A DNA stretch of 64,000 nucleotides from Paenibacillus allorhizosphaerae (GCF_910594985.1 NZ_CAJVCE010000007.1:1-64000), one strand, 5' to 3'; positions 42,787 to 52,284 are shown, counted from the first letter of the stretch. The notes: generated by a model from the letters alone, not told the origin. Numbers and translations: made by a program.

Positions 42787-43126
42787 AGCTCATACCATCC
42801 TTTGTCTGATCGTAATTGTGGCACGCAGGGCGTGATTGTGAATGTGTGAACAGTCCGTAACAGCGGTACCACGTATTCGCTTCACCTCGAAAGGTCAGGT
42901 CCGCCTCATTTATTTAAGTCAGCAATGGCATTACATAGTATTGTAACACTTTCGCGACGCCGCGATTCATCCGTTTCCGGTTACATTCCTTTTTGGCCGG
43001 GCACCAATGCAATGTCCGAGTTCCGTTTCCTTACCGTTCTCCACTTCGCAATAAAAAAGCACTCCGCAAAAACTTGAACGTTTTTGAGAATGCTTGCCTA
43101 TTTCAGGTTCGTATAAATCGCCCGTT
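42787..43126. other. Gene-free stretch between gudB and the mecA-like gene
   Basis: Apart from the terminator at 43053-43097 there is no gene or convincing promoter. GCGGTACCA (42863-42871; minus TGGTACCGC) equals the core of a T-box, but no Stem I or terminator accompanies it. Confidence 0.4.
43053..43097 (-). terminator. Terminator of the mecA-like gene
   Basis: AGCATTC...CAAAAACG pairs with GTTTTTG...GAGTGCT, followed by six U. Confidence 0.8.
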
Positions 43127-43729
43127 TTATGAAAACTTGGCGCAAAGTATTTTTACCGCGTCGGATTCGATAACGGTTTTCCCATATTCTTGAAGTACAG
43201 CTTCCGTGACCGATGCCGCCTCCCCGAACTCGGAAAGGACCGCCACAATGGATTGGAGCTGCTTTTCATCCATCTCTTCCGCATCAAGAAGCAAAATCCA
43301 CTTGTCCTTGTACGAATAAAGCGAACCCCCGTCGGTTAAAAGCGGATTCAACACTTTGGCCATGCGCAGCAAATCCTCGAAATCATGGAATGCGTAAGTA
43401 ACCTGATCGGTTTCGTCCATCGTGACTTCAAGTTCGTATACTTCTTCCACTTCGTCATCGAGGGTATCGTCCGTGTGGCTAAAATTCATCTTACCGCGAG
43501 TGACGATGACAGCCATGCCTTGCGCCGGCATATTAAGAACTTCAACAGCGAGCGGCCCCGATGCGTCAAAACCGAGCTCCGTATAAGCCTGGTCCATCAT
43601 TTCACTGAACAACTCGTGAACTTTCGGGATTTCTCTCCACATGTCATCCTTATGAATGCCGCGCTCCGTTAAGTCATCGAATGTGAGGAAAATCCGTATC
43701 TTGTCCTGACTTAAACGCTCCATTTTCAT
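43127..43729 (-). CDS. mecA: MecA/YpbH-family ClpC adaptor
   Basis: 200 aa from the ATG at 43729, 8 nt after GGAGG. N-terminal substrate domain begins MKMERLSQDKIRIFLTFDDL; a short acidic linker (about 90-100) leads to the C-terminal ClpC-binding domain (FEDLLRMAKVL, GGSLYSYKDKWIL). It targets proteins such as competence factors to ClpCP. The gudB neighbourhood resembles B. subtilis ypbH, so it may be the paralogue. Confidence 0.9.
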   Translation of the reverse strand: MKMERLSQDKIRIFLTFDDLTERGIHKDDMWREIPKVHELFSEMMDQAYTELGFDASGPLAVEVLNMPAQGMAVIVTRGKMNFSHTDDTLDDEVEEVYELEVTMDETDQVTYAFHDFEDLLRMAKVLNPLLTDGGSLYSYKDKWILLLDAEEMDEKQLQSIVAVLSEFGEAASVTEAVLQEYGKTVIESDAVKILCAKFS

Positions 43730-43751
43730 ACTGGATTCCTCCTTGCCGACT

Positions 43752-43781
43752 ATAATAACAGCTTATGAAGTGTGGTTACAA
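43752..43781 (-). promoter_or_regulatory. Promoter of the mecA-like gene
   Basis: TTGTAA (43781-43776), 18 bp, TATTAT (43757-43752), ending about 20 nt before the start codon. Confidence 0.5.
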
Positions 43782-43886
43782 AAGGTGTAACGTGGTGTGC
43801 TAACAAGAGCTTGTATTAATACTACCACTATTATATCACAAACGTAAAAGAAAAGAACGGTTATAAGCTGAATTTTACCACCACAA

Positions 43887-43936
43887 CGCAAAAAGACGCG
43901 GTCACCGTCCCACAACGAGACGATTTCCGCATCTTG
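43887..43936 (-). terminator. Terminator of the 130-aa membrane protein gene
   Basis: AAGATGCGG pairs with CCGCGTCTT with an inner GTCTCGTTGTGGGAC hairpin, followed by UUUUUG. Confidence 0.65.
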
Positions 43937-43955
43937 AACATATTCCGGCTCTTTT

Positions 43956-44348
43956 TTACTGTACTTGCAGTTGTTCCTTTTGCTTGTTGCTTGTCAAAAT
44001 TTCTTCTACTTGCGACTTCAGATTCGGATCCTGATTGACAATATCGGATACTTTGTTCCCATGCCCGGAAGAAAAAACTTCTTCATAGTCGCTGCCTTTC
44101 GCCGATTTTGCCGGGGAACTCGATTGGCTTGCTTGGCCGGACGAGGCTGCCGACTTGGAGAACGCCGGAGTATCGTTAAGCTTGGTCTTAGCGGATTCCG
44201 ATTTGTCACTATTCGTTTGATTCATCATGCTGCCAAGTGAGCCGTTCTTGGTCAGAACGGACCATAGCATCGATTTGTTCCGATTCGATAAATAAACAAC
44301 GGCCGCAGCTCCAACGATGCCGCCAAATAAAAAAGAACCGAATCTCAT
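43956..44348 (-). CDS. Uncharacterised membrane-anchored protein
   Basis: 130 aa from the ATG at 44348 (MRFGSFLFGGIVGAAAVVYL), with GGAGGG 6 nt upstream. A single N-terminal glycine/alanine-rich transmembrane helix is followed by a Ser/Lys/Ala-rich low-complexity cytoplasmic region and a short helical end. This layout is like YtxH-type stress proteins, but no clear match. Divergent from the deacetylase gene. Confidence 0.65.
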   Translation of the reverse strand: MRFGSFLFGGIVGAAAVVYLSNRNKSMLWSVLTKNGSLGSMMNQTNSDKSESAKTKLNDTPAFSKSAASSGQASQSSSPAKSAKGSDYEEVFSSGHGNKVSDIVNQDPNLKSQVEEILTSNKQKEQLQVQ

Positions 44349-44477
44349 GGCCATCCCTCCATTAGTAAAATGTATTCCTCCGTATTTTCCGCTATCTCGA
44401 AGAGACGCATGCATGATAAAATAAGGAAACCTCACCAAGGCATCGTGATATGTTCAAATACGAAGGAGTCGATCCGC

Positions 44478-45359
44478 ATGTCAATCAAATGGACCCTGAT
44501 CGCCGCCGCGGCGCTGCTCTTCTGTTCTTGCTCCGCCAAACCTGCCGCAACAGGCCCCGCACCGTCCGGACCGTCAAGCAACAGCCAGGCGCCGGAGCAA
44601 AAGGCTCCTGACGCATTGCCGTTGCCCCGCGCCGAAGGCCAGGACATCGCAAAGGAACCCGCGCAACCGCCGATCCCCGTTCCTGCTGCCGCTCCCGAAC
44701 AACCGAAGGGGGTATCCAAAACATATAAGCTGAATCCAAAATCATACGATATCGTCCCCATCAATCCGGAAGCAACCGAGAAAAAAATCGTGCTGCTGAC
44801 ATTCGATGACGGACCGAAAGATCTGGAAATGAATACGGGACTGCTTGATACGCTCGATAAACATAAGGCCAAAGCGATCTTTTTCGTAAACGGCTATCGC
44901 GTCAAGCAAAAGCCCGAGCTCATCAAGTTGTTGTCGGAGCGCGGTCAAACGATCGGAAACCACTCCTGGGATCATATCGACTTGAAAAAAGAAAGCAAAG
45001 AGAAGGTCGACGCTCAAATCGGGGACGTGCAAAAAGCGATTCAGGATATAACGGGAAAAGCCCCGAGCTTCTTCCGGCCGCCATTCGGCTCAGGCAGCGA
45101 TGAAGTCAGGGCGAAAGCGAAAGAAGAACATTTGCTGTATATGACATGGTCTAACGGGTCCAAAGACTGGGAAATGTCGAGTAAGAACAATAATCCGAAG
45201 CAGGTGGTCGGCAATGTGCTCGAACAGCTCCGGCCCGGCAGCAATATATTGATGCACGAGCTTCCGTGGACGGTGCTGGCGCTGGACGAGCTGTTGACGA
45301 AGCTTGAAGAAAAAGGTTACGGGTTCGTCGACCCGGAAGCGATCGACATTAACCTCTGA
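44478..45359 (+). CDS. Polysaccharide deacetylase (NodB domain), probable lipoprotein
   Basis: 293 aa from the ATG at 44478, 9 nt after AAGGAG. N-terminal hydrophobic segment ending CSCSAK, a possible lipobox, then a Pro/Ala-rich linker to about 75. NodB domain (about 100-285): VLLTFDDGPKD (motif 1), HSWDHIDL (metal His pair), RPPFGSGS (motif 3) and the late LMHELPW. Such enzymes deacetylate peptidoglycan or chitin-like sugars outside the cell. Confidence 0.9.
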   Translation: MSIKWTLIAAAALLFCSCSAKPAATGPAPSGPSSNSQAPEQKAPDALPLPRAEGQDIAKEPAQPPIPVPAAAPEQPKGVSKTYKLNPKSYDIVPINPEATEKKIVLLTFDDGPKDLEMNTGLLDTLDKHKAKAIFFVNGYRVKQKPELIKLLSERGQTIGNHSWDHIDLKKESKEKVDAQIGDVQKAIQDITGKAPSFFRPPFGSGSDEVRAKAKEEHLLYMTWSNGSKDWEMSSKNNNPKQVVGNVLEQLRPGSNILMHELPWTVLALDELLTKLEEKGYGFVDPEAIDINL

Positions 45360-45555
45360 GCAGCTTCCAGCCCCAGACAAGAAGCCCTACGACAAGAAAA
45401 ATAAACAACCAGAGCAGCGTTCGGTAAAAATATTTGAGCCATTTTTCTTTTTCCGGTTGATGTACCGTCCTCCTGGGAGGCAAATAGTCGTCGGGCTTGT
45501 CCGCTTCCGGACTTGCCTGCTCCGGCGGCATCGATGTCGGTCGTTTGGTGTTCAT
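45349..45555 (-). CDS. Small single-span membrane protein
   Basis: 68 aa from the ATG at 45555, which follows AGAGG and abuts the stop of the CPBP gene. Pro-rich polar N-terminus (about 1-40), then a tryptophan-rich transmembrane helix (TLLWLFIFLVVGLLVWGWKL). Probably co-transcribed with the CPBP protease. Overlaps the deacetylase 3' end by 11 bp on the opposite strand. Family unknown. Confidence 0.6.
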   Translation of the reverse strand: MNTKRPTSMPPEQASPEADKPDDYLPPRRTVHQPEKEKWLKYFYRTLLWLFIFLVVGLLVWGWKLLRG

Positions 45556-45556
45556 T

Positions 45557-46150
45557 CTATTCCTCTCTCCTGTAACGAAGAATGCAGCCCATGGCAAAGT
45601 CGATCATAAAGTGGGCTGCAATCGGCGTCCACAGCGTTCCCGTATGAATAAATATATACCCGAGCCCGTAGCTGATGCAGAAAACGAGTCCCGTCATCAG
45701 CCAATGCTGCAAATAACGGACATGAATCGCCGCGAAGATGATGCTGGTCCAGTATGGACCGCACCACGTTTGGACGGCGCCCCGAAACAACAGCTCCTCG
45801 CAAAATGCGACAACAAACGACAACAGCGCAATGTGCCATAGCGGCCGGTTTTTGAACAATAATTCGTTGATTCCGCCATCATCGGTCACTTCCGGCGGTA
45901 CCCATCTGGATATGAGCAAATCGACGACCAGGACGATCAGCGCAAAACCAAAGCCCCAGATCAGGATCGTTTCCTTAGGCTTGAGCGTAAACACAGCGCC
46001 CAAATGCGGCTTTTGAAAAAGCAGCAGCAGCGCGGCGAGAATCAGGATAAGCAGCTGGGTTATATACACATTGACAAGCAGAAACTTGTCGTCGATTTCG
46101 TCGATGTTTACTTTATGGAACTTTAGTCGCTTCATGTCAAATTTCTTCAT
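45557..46150 (-). CDS. CPBP-family intramembrane metalloprotease
   Basis: 197 aa from the ATG at 46150. About six membrane helices. The Abi/CAAX motifs are present: CEELLFRGAVQTW (EExxxR), FAAIHVRYLQHW and HFMIDFAMG. Family members act in bacteriocin immunity or prenyl-type processing; the substrate is unknown here. Confidence 0.88.
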   Translation of the reverse strand: MKKFDMKRLKFHKVNIDEIDDKFLLVNVYITQLLILILAALLLLFQKPHLGAVFTLKPKETILIWGFGFALIVLVVDLLISRWVPPEVTDDGGINELLFKNRPLWHIALLSFVVAFCEELLFRGAVQTWCGPYWTSIIFAAIHVRYLQHWLMTGLVFCISYGLGYIFIHTGTLWTPIAAHFMIDFAMGCILRYRREE

Positions 46151-46220
46151 AATTGAGATTCCCTTTTTAGACAATTTCACCTATACTAACAGCATAGAAA
46201 TAGGATTAGGGGGCAGTACC

Positions 46221-47132
46221 ATGGAGAAAAGGCTGAATCGAACGGACTATTTATTTGCCGCCACCTTTATTTTTATGCTGGTTGTGGCGCTAGGGGCCTT
46301 CTTTTTCGGCTTACGGATGGGTCAAGACCGCGCGGCAGTCAAGTATGAGGATCTCATCGTCAAACAGAACGATGCCGCCAAAGGCTTTACCGCGTACCAT
46401 CAACAATATTTGGTGTCATTCTATCATACCATTTATGCGCCCTACAGGGAATTTCATAAAAAGTGGTTCGATAAAATGGACGAGCTGCAATCCAATCGTT
46501 CGTCCGATGCGTCGCTGATCATGAAAGATCTCAGTAAGCTCGCCAACGACAATTATAGTGCACTAGGAACCAAATCGATGCCCGACTCCTCGCCGCTGCT
46601 GCAGGATGCGCATAAAAACTACATGAAAAGCCTGAAACTGTTCAGCGAAGCGCTTCGCGGCTACACGACCAAAGCCAACGCCGTCACCGGCCCGGATCTG
46701 GCGGGACAACTGAACGGCGACGCCTACCTCACTGAGGCAAAAAGTTTCGCATTGACGGCGGAAAAACAATATTACGACGCGATCGTCAAATGGAACGAAA
46801 GCGTGAATCCCCAGCTCAAGGCAATCGATTCCTCCAAATCTCTGGCGTTGAAAGACTGGAGCGAGCTCGCCTTCAATATGAAAAACGACTATGTCGCGCA
46901 GCAGCTTTCATCCGGGAAAACGTACGCCGCTTTTACACCGCAAGACTTGACGAGCCGGATCGACGAGATGATCGTCACCGGGCAGGCCAAGAAGCTAAAC
47001 TTGAACGATGTGAAACAGGTCATCGATTTGCTCATTGGAACCGACGCGGTGCGCAGCGGCGACTTCCTTCGTTATAAAAACCGTTTGTATGCCAACGAAA
47101 CGTTGCCTGAGCTGCCTTTTTTCACGAACTAA
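46221..47132 (+). CDS. Uncharacterised membrane-anchored helical protein
   Basis: 303 aa from the ATG at 46221 behind TAGGGGG. One N-terminal transmembrane helix (about 10-32), then a long helical extracytoplasmic region with no cysteine and repeated aromatic/charged heptads (YHQQYLVSFYHTIYAPYREF). No enzymatic motif. Divergent from the CPBP gene with about 70 nt between. Family not recognised. Confidence 0.7.
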   Translation: MEKRLNRTDYLFAATFIFMLVVALGAFFFGLRMGQDRAAVKYEDLIVKQNDAAKGFTAYHQQYLVSFYHTIYAPYREFHKKWFDKMDELQSNRSSDASLIMKDLSKLANDNYSALGTKSMPDSSPLLQDAHKNYMKSLKLFSEALRGYTTKANAVTGPDLAGQLNGDAYLTEAKSFALTAEKQYYDAIVKWNESVNPQLKAIDSSKSLALKDWSELAFNMKNDYVAQQLSSGKTYAAFTPQDLTSRIDEMIVTGQAKKLNLNDVKQVIDLLIGTDAVRSGDFLRYKNRLYANETLPELPFFTN

Positions 47133-47178
47133 TACATAAAACCCTCCTACCGGAGTCCCAGAAACATGCTGAATCGTT

Positions 47179-47220
47179 CAAAAGCCGCAGGAACCGAAAG
47201 CTCGGTCGGCGGCTTTTTGA
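47179..47220 (+). terminator. Terminator of the 303-aa protein gene
   Basis: AAAGCCGC...ACCGA pairs with TCGGT...GCGGCTTT, followed by a short U-tract. Confidence 0.75.
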
Positions 47221-47223
47221 CTA

Positions 47224-47547
47224 TTAGTCGTATTGAAAACCCGTCAACTGTGCCAGCGCAGCCATCCCGCCTTCTATATTGACCACTTGCTCAAAGCCAT
47301 GCTGTTTCAAATAGTAGCATACATGCATGCTGCGGACGCCATGAGCGCATACGACATAAAGCGGCCGATCCTTGGGCAGTTCGTCCAGCTTGTCCGGGAT
47401 CGTATTCATCGGGATCAATTCCGCTTCTTCCATGTGGTAATATTCCCACTCGCTCGGCTCTCTCACGTCGATAAAAAGCGATTCGCGCAGCTCGCCGCGC
47501 TCCAGCTTTTCCATAAAATCCGCCGGTTCGATATTGTCAATCGTCAT
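47224..47547 (-). CDS. Rhodanese-like sulfurtransferase
   Basis: 107 aa single rhodanese domain. The active loop is CAHGVRS with Cys67; LFIDVREPSEWEYYHMEEA is the conserved substrate-side motif. Moves sulfane sulfur; specific partner unknown. Divergent from the serA leader. Confidence 0.92.
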   Translation of the reverse strand: MTIDNIEPADFMEKLERGELRESLFIDVREPSEWEYYHMEEAELIPMNTIPDKLDELPKDRPLYVVCAHGVRSMHVCYYLKQHGFEQVVNIEGGMAALAQLTGFQYD

Positions 47548-47628
47548 AGGTTTGCGCCCCTTCCCTTCCTTCTTATCTTAGCATGGAGCAAAGGTTCAAC
47601 GAAAGTTTACGGAAAAATTCGACGCCTA

Positions 47629-47658
47629 TTGACAAGGGCGAAACGATCATGGTACGCT
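47629..47658 (+). promoter_or_regulatory. Promoter of serA
   Basis: TTGACA (47629-47634), 18 bp, TACGCT (47653-47658). Drives the T-box leader. Confidence 0.65.
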
Positions 47659-47664
47659 AATTAA

Positions 47665-47962
47665 AAATTTCAACATTTGGATAAAACGAAGACGGAGACA
47701 AGGATAGCGCGAAGCGTACAGAGAGCCGGTGGTTGGTGCGAACCGGTCGTACTTCACTATTCGGAGCACTCCAGAGTTGCTGCGGTGAACCATCATGATC
47801 ATGTAGCTGCAGCCGGCGGGAAGCCGTTACCCTTCCGGGTCTGGACGTTCCAGACCGAATGAGGCTGTTTGCGCGAGTAAGCAGCGAATTAGGGTGGTAC
47901 CACGAGAATAAAGCTCCTCGTCCCTTGTATGCGCTAGACGTATCGGGATGAAGGGCTTTTTG
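47665..47962 (+). promoter_or_regulatory. T-box riboswitch of serA
   Basis: The T-box sequence AGGGTGGTACCACG is at 47891-47904 and is followed by a terminator: AGCTCCTCGTCCC (from 47912) with GGGATGAAGGGCT, then five U (47957-47961). Upstream is a Stem I with an apical CCGG/CCGG helix. AGC at 47765-47767 sits on the 3' side of the probable specifier loop, matching serine. Uncharged tRNA-Ser would favour antitermination and serA expression. The specifier assignment is inference. Confidence 0.85.
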
Positions 47963-48041
47963 TTGTTTCGCGGATACACGGCCGGCACGACGAGCAAACG
48001 AATGCGCAGGGGCAAAGACAAAATAACGGAGGGAAATCGAA

Positions 48042-49625
48042 ATGTACAAAGTACTGGTTATGGACGGCATCAGCGACATGGGGATTCAATTGCTGTACGA
48101 CGCTCCGGATGTGGAAGTAGAGAAAAAGAACGGCCTTACGGAAGACGAACTGGTTGCCATTATCCCGCAATACGACGCACTGCTTGTGCGCAGCGCAACC
48201 AAAGTAACTGACCGGATTATGAGTGCAGGCGATAAGCTGAAAGTGGTCGGACGCGCGGGCGTTGGCGTAGATAATATCGATCTGGAGGCTGCTACCAAGC
48301 ACGGCATCGTCGTCATCAACGCTCCGGACGGCAACACGATCGCGACTTGCGAGCTGACGTTCGCCATGATGATGTCAGTAGCCCGTATGATTCCGCAAGC
48401 ATACAAAAAAACCGTCAGCGGCGAATGGGACCGCAAAACGTTCGTCGGCGTAGAACTTCGCAACAAAGTGCTCGGCGTACTCGGCATGGGCCGGATCGGG
48501 AGCGAAGTAGCCAGGCGGGCCAAAGCGTTCGGCATGATCGTGCTCGGCTACGATCCGTTCCTGACCGAAGAACGCGCCGAAAAGCTCGGCGTTAAGCTCG
48601 GCACCGTTAACGAAATTTGCGCGCAAGCGGACTTTATTACGGTTCATACGCCGCTTACAAGCGAAACCCGTCATATGATCAGCCGCCCGCAATTCGAGCT
48701 GATGAAAAAAGGCGCGCGCATCATCAACTGCGCCCGCGGCGGTATTATCGACGAGATGGCGCTCGTGGAAGCGATCGATACCGGCATCGTGGCAGGCGCC
48801 GCATTCGACGTATACGAACAAGAGCCGCCGACTGCGGATCATCCGTTCCTGAACAATCCGAAAATCGTCGTCACGCCTCACTTGGGAGCTTCGACGGTGG
48901 AAGCCCAAGAAAACGTGGCGATTGACGTTTCGGAAGAAGTATTGCACATTTTGCGCGACGAACCGTTCAAAAATGCGGTTAACATGCCGCCGGTTCCGGC
49001 CAACGTACTTAATAAAATCCAGCCGTACTTCAATTTGGGCGTCAAGCTCGGCGAATTCGTCGGACAAACGGTCGAAGGCGCGATCGGCGAAATTACGGTC
49101 AGCTTCTCCGGCGATTTGATCGATACGGATACGTCGACACTGACGCGGCATATCGTTAAAGGCGTACTGTCGCATCAGCTCGAAGGCGTCAACATCGTCA
49201 ACGCGATGCATCTTGCCAAAACACGCGGCGTCAATATCGTGGTTCAAACTTCGGCAGCTTCGCAAACCTTTACGAACCTGATTACGCTCACGCTGAAGAC
49301 GAAGAGCGGACAGCGCACCGCGGCAGGCACGCTGCTTGCGGGCTACGGCGAACGGATCGTGCAAATCGACCAATTCCCGGTTGACTTCGCCCCGGCCGGC
49401 CATCTGCTGCTCATTTCGCACAATGACAAGCCTGGCATTATCGGCAAAGTAGGTACATTGCTCGGAAATAACGATGTGAACATCGCTACGATGCAAGTTG
49501 GACGCAAAACGTTCGGCGGTTCGGCGATCATGGTGCTTACTACGGATAAAGAAACGCCGAAAGATGTGATCAAGCAGTTGGAGCAGCTTCCGGAACTGAT
49601 CGCAGTCGCGGAACTGACGCTTTAA
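48042..49625 (+). CDS. serA: D-3-phosphoglycerate dehydrogenase
   Basis: 527 aa, the long form with intervening and ACT domains. First step of serine synthesis. NAD loop VLGMGRIGSEVARRAKAFG, catalytic Arg/Glu/His region INCARGGIIDEMALVE and VTPHLGAST. C-terminal ACT domain from about 450 (LLLISHNDKPGIIGKVGTLL). GGAGGG before the ATG. Under T-box control. Confidence 0.97.
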   Translation: MYKVLVMDGISDMGIQLLYDAPDVEVEKKNGLTEDELVAIIPQYDALLVRSATKVTDRIMSAGDKLKVVGRAGVGVDNIDLEAATKHGIVVINAPDGNTIATCELTFAMMMSVARMIPQAYKKTVSGEWDRKTFVGVELRNKVLGVLGMGRIGSEVARRAKAFGMIVLGYDPFLTEERAEKLGVKLGTVNEICAQADFITVHTPLTSETRHMISRPQFELMKKGARIINCARGGIIDEMALVEAIDTGIVAGAAFDVYEQEPPTADHPFLNNPKIVVTPHLGASTVEAQENVAIDVSEEVLHILRDEPFKNAVNMPPVPANVLNKIQPYFNLGVKLGEFVGQTVEGAIGEITVSFSGDLIDTDTSTLTRHIVKGVLSHQLEGVNIVNAMHLAKTRGVNIVVQTSAASQTFTNLITLTLKTKSGQRTAAGTLLAGYGERIVQIDQFPVDFAPAGHLLLISHNDKPGIIGKVGTLLGNNDVNIATMQVGRKTFGGSAIMVLTTDKETPKDVIKQLEQLPELIAVAELTL

Positions 49626-49687
49626 TCCAACCGCACCTAGCGCGTAAAATGCACCTCCAAAAGCACGCTTGCAAACAAGAGGAAACA

Positions 49688-49724
49688 AAAAAGAAGCTCC
49701 GGCATGCCGGCAGCTTCTTTTTTG
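49688..49724. terminator. Bidirectional terminator between serA and resE
   Basis: AAAAAAGAAGCT..GCCGGC..AGCTTCTTTTTT with U-tracts on both strands; ends both convergent transcripts. Confidence 0.9.
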
Positions 49725-49725
49725 T

Positions 49726-51567
49726 TCAGTCTTTACCCCGTTTACACGGGAGCAGGATGGAAAACGTCGTCCCCTGTCCTAACTGGCTTTTGACCTGTAC
49801 CGTTCCATCATGCGCTTCCACGATGTTTTTGACGATGGACAGGCCTAGACCCGTCCCGCCGGAAGCGCCTCGCGTACGGGCCTTATCCGCCTTGTAGAAC
49901 CGTTCGAATATAAACGGCAAATCTTCCGGCGGTATGCCGTGGCCTTGATCGGCAATATCGATCTGTACGGCTTGTTCGCCCCGCCATTCCTGCTGCAAAG
50001 CTCGCAATTCGATCGTCGCATGCGGCGGCGTGTGCCGCAGCGCATTGTCGAGCAGATTCGTAAGCACCTGTTCCAGACGGTCTTCGTCCGCCAGCATTAA
50101 CACAAGATCCTCGTGTGAAAACGAGCAAGTGATCGCGACATCCCGCTCTTTCGACAGCGCGGCGAATTTCCGGTGAATCCGTCTCAGAAACGGCTCCACT
50201 TCGAGCCGGCGGAAATTCAGCTCTATGTTGCCCGTCTCCATCTTCGCCAGGTCCAGCAAATCTTTGACCAGCCTGCCCATTCGCAGCGATTCGTCATGGA
50301 TGACCTGGGCCAATTCTTTCCGTTCCTCCGGCGATGCCGCGATATCGTCGATCAGCGCCTCGCTGTAGCCTTGCAGCATCGAAAGCGGCGTTCGCAGCTC
50401 ATGCGACACGTTGGCTACGAAGTCTTTGCGCAGCTTATCCAGACGGTGTTCTTCCGTCACGTCCCGCATAACGGCGACGACGCCGCGCACCACGTCGCGC
50501 GAATACAGCGGCGCCATGACGACGTCCCACACCTCGCTTTGCACATGCAGCTTGGAGGTCATTTCTTTCGCCTCTTGGATAACCGCCTGAAAGAGCGGCT
50601 GCATCGGCAGCGGAATGCGGTTCCCCGGCTCGCCGGAAGAACCCGGTCCGTCCGGCTCCGACCAGCCGATCCGTCCCCACTCCCGAATGATCCGTTCTCC
50701 CTGCGGGTTCGTCAAAATGACTTGACCGTCCGCATCGGACGTGATGACGGCATCCGTCATGCTTCGCAGGACACTGGCCAAGTGCTCCTTCTCATGGCTG
50801 AGCGCCTTGATCGTATCCGAAAGCTGCTCGCCCATATGGTTAAACGTTTGCCCAAGCTCCCCGATTTCGTCCGAAGACGTGATCGGCACCCGGGTGCCGT
50901 ACTCTCCTTTGGAAATGAGATCGGCGGCTTTGCGCAGCTTTTGCAGCGGCTGGGTAATTTTCGTCAGCAGAAAGAAGGCGAAAAACGTCGTCATCAGAAA
51001 ACCGCAAACCCCGACGACTACAAACAAACGTTTCACATAGGATTGCGTTTCTTCATAAGACTGCGTAAGCTGATACAATATGAGCGCTCCGCCGATCTGC
51101 GTCTGCGACTCATTCATGAATGGAACGGCGACAGCCGTATATTCTCGGTTCATCGGCGTCTGCGGAACCGGACCTCCGATTACACGGTTATCGATAATTT
51201 GACCGGCGAACACTTTTTGCAAGTCGGACTTCAGGAAAAAGGATTCAAAACCGAGGACAGAGCCTTTCGGCTGCTCGACCGGCGAGTTGATCTGCATGAA
51301 TTCGGTATCGATCACGATCGTGCTTGCTTCCTGCGCGCTCAGCAGTTCATTGACGACTTGCAGGTACCGCCGCTCTTCCCGGTGAAGCGTTATTTCGTCC
51401 GCGACCTTGACCGCCATTTTACGCAAATTGTCGACCTGGTCCTGCGACTTCGGAAACGACGTCTCGATATACTGGAATAAAAAGAGGCTGAGCGTCAACA
51501 GCACAACGACAACCAGCCCAATGATCGTAATCCACAATTTGCCTACGATGGTTCTAAGAATAAACAC
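49726..51567 (-). CDS. resE: Sensor histidine kinase ResE
   Basis: 613 aa. Two transmembrane helices (about 8-30 and 180-202) flank an extracytoplasmic sensor domain, then HAMP (about 205-255), PAS (about 270-370, with a Pro/Gly insert), HisKA with NVSHELRTPLSMLQGYSE and a HATPase domain with DQGHGIPPEDLPFIFERFY. It senses low oxygen or respiratory state and phosphorylates ResD. Starts one base after resD ends. Confidence 0.94.
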   Translation of the reverse strand: MFILRTIVGKLWITIIGLVVVVLLTLSLFLFQYIETSFPKSQDQVDNLRKMAVKVADEITLHREERRYLQVVNELLSAQEASTIVIDTEFMQINSPVEQPKGSVLGFESFFLKSDLQKVFAGQIIDNRVIGGPVPQTPMNREYTAVAVPFMNESQTQIGGALILYQLTQSYEETQSYVKRLFVVVGVCGFLMTTFFAFFLLTKITQPLQKLRKAADLISKGEYGTRVPITSSDEIGELGQTFNHMGEQLSDTIKALSHEKEHLASVLRSMTDAVITSDADGQVILTNPQGERIIREWGRIGWSEPDGPGSSGEPGNRIPLPMQPLFQAVIQEAKEMTSKLHVQSEVWDVVMAPLYSRDVVRGVVAVMRDVTEEHRLDKLRKDFVANVSHELRTPLSMLQGYSEALIDDIAASPEERKELAQVIHDESLRMGRLVKDLLDLAKMETGNIELNFRRLEVEPFLRRIHRKFAALSKERDVAITCSFSHEDLVLMLADEDRLEQVLTNLLDNALRHTPPHATIELRALQQEWRGEQAVQIDIADQGHGIPPEDLPFIFERFYKADKARTRGASGGTGLGLSIVKNIVEAHDGTVQVKSQLGQGTTFSILLPCKRGKD

Positions 51568-52284
51568 TTATTTCGGCACCTCGAGTTTGTAGCCGACGCC
51601 CCACACGGTCGTGATCATGCCCGCAGCATCCGGCGACACTTTATTCAGCTTCTCTCTGAGCCGTTTCACATGCGTATCCACCGTACGCAAATCGCCGAAA
51701 AATTCATAATTCCACACATCCTTGAGCAGTTCCTCCCGCGAGAACACCTTATCCGGAGAAACCGCCAAGTAGTGAAGCAGCTCATACTCTTTCGGCGTAA
51801 GCGCCACTTCCTGACCGCCGGCCGTTACCCGGTGCGCGTCGTGCTCGATCACAAGATTCGGAAACACGATATTGTTGCTCGTGTTCACCTCTTTGGACAA
51901 GTAAGCCGTAACTGAGGAACGGCGAAGTATCGCCTTCACCCGGTATATGACTTCCCGAGGACTGAAAGGCTTCACGACATAATCGTCCGCGCCTGATTCG
52001 AAGCCTTGCACTCGGTTCGTCTCCTCGCCCTTGGCCGTCAGCATAATGATCGGCGTCGATTTCATCTGGCGCAGCCTTGCGCATACCTCATTGCCGTCAA
52101 TGCCCGGCAGCATCACATCTAGCAAAATGAGATCGAAGTCGGTATCCATCGCTTTGCGCAGCGCTGTCTCTCCGTCTTCCGCTTCTTCAATTACGTAATT
52201 TTCTTTCTCCAGGTACATTCGCAGCAGTCGGCGAATCCGTTCTTCGTCGTCAACGACCAAAATCGTCTTTTTCGGCTCTGTCAT
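51568..52284 (-). CDS. resD: Response regulator ResD
   Basis: 238 aa OmpR-type. Receiver domain with LILLDVMLPGIDG (phospho-Asp) and SGADDYVVKPFSPRE; C-terminal winged helix (ELLKDVWNYEFFGDLRTVD). Activates cytochrome, nitrate/nitrite respiration and resABC genes. AAGGAGG precedes the ATG. Confidence 0.96.
   Translation of the reverse strand: MTEPKKTILVVDDEERIRRLLRMYLEKENYVIEEAEDGETALRKAMDTDFDLILLDVMLPGIDGNEVCARLRQMKSTPIIMLTAKGEETNRVQGFESGADDYVVKPFSPREVIYRVKAILRRSSVTAYLSKEVNTSNNIVFPNLVIEHDAHRVTAGGQEVALTPKEYELLHYLAVSPDKVFSREELLKDVWNYEFFGDLRTVDTHVKRLREKLNKVSPDAAGMITTVWGVGYKLEVPK

Noticed and set aside
42863-42871. A functional T-box for gudB
   Set aside because: Only the core nine bases match; there is no specifier stem, antiterminator partner or terminator.
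47665-47962. A tRNA gene in the serA leader
   Set aside because: The structured segment has the T-box sequence followed by a terminator and lacks tRNA arms and a T loop.
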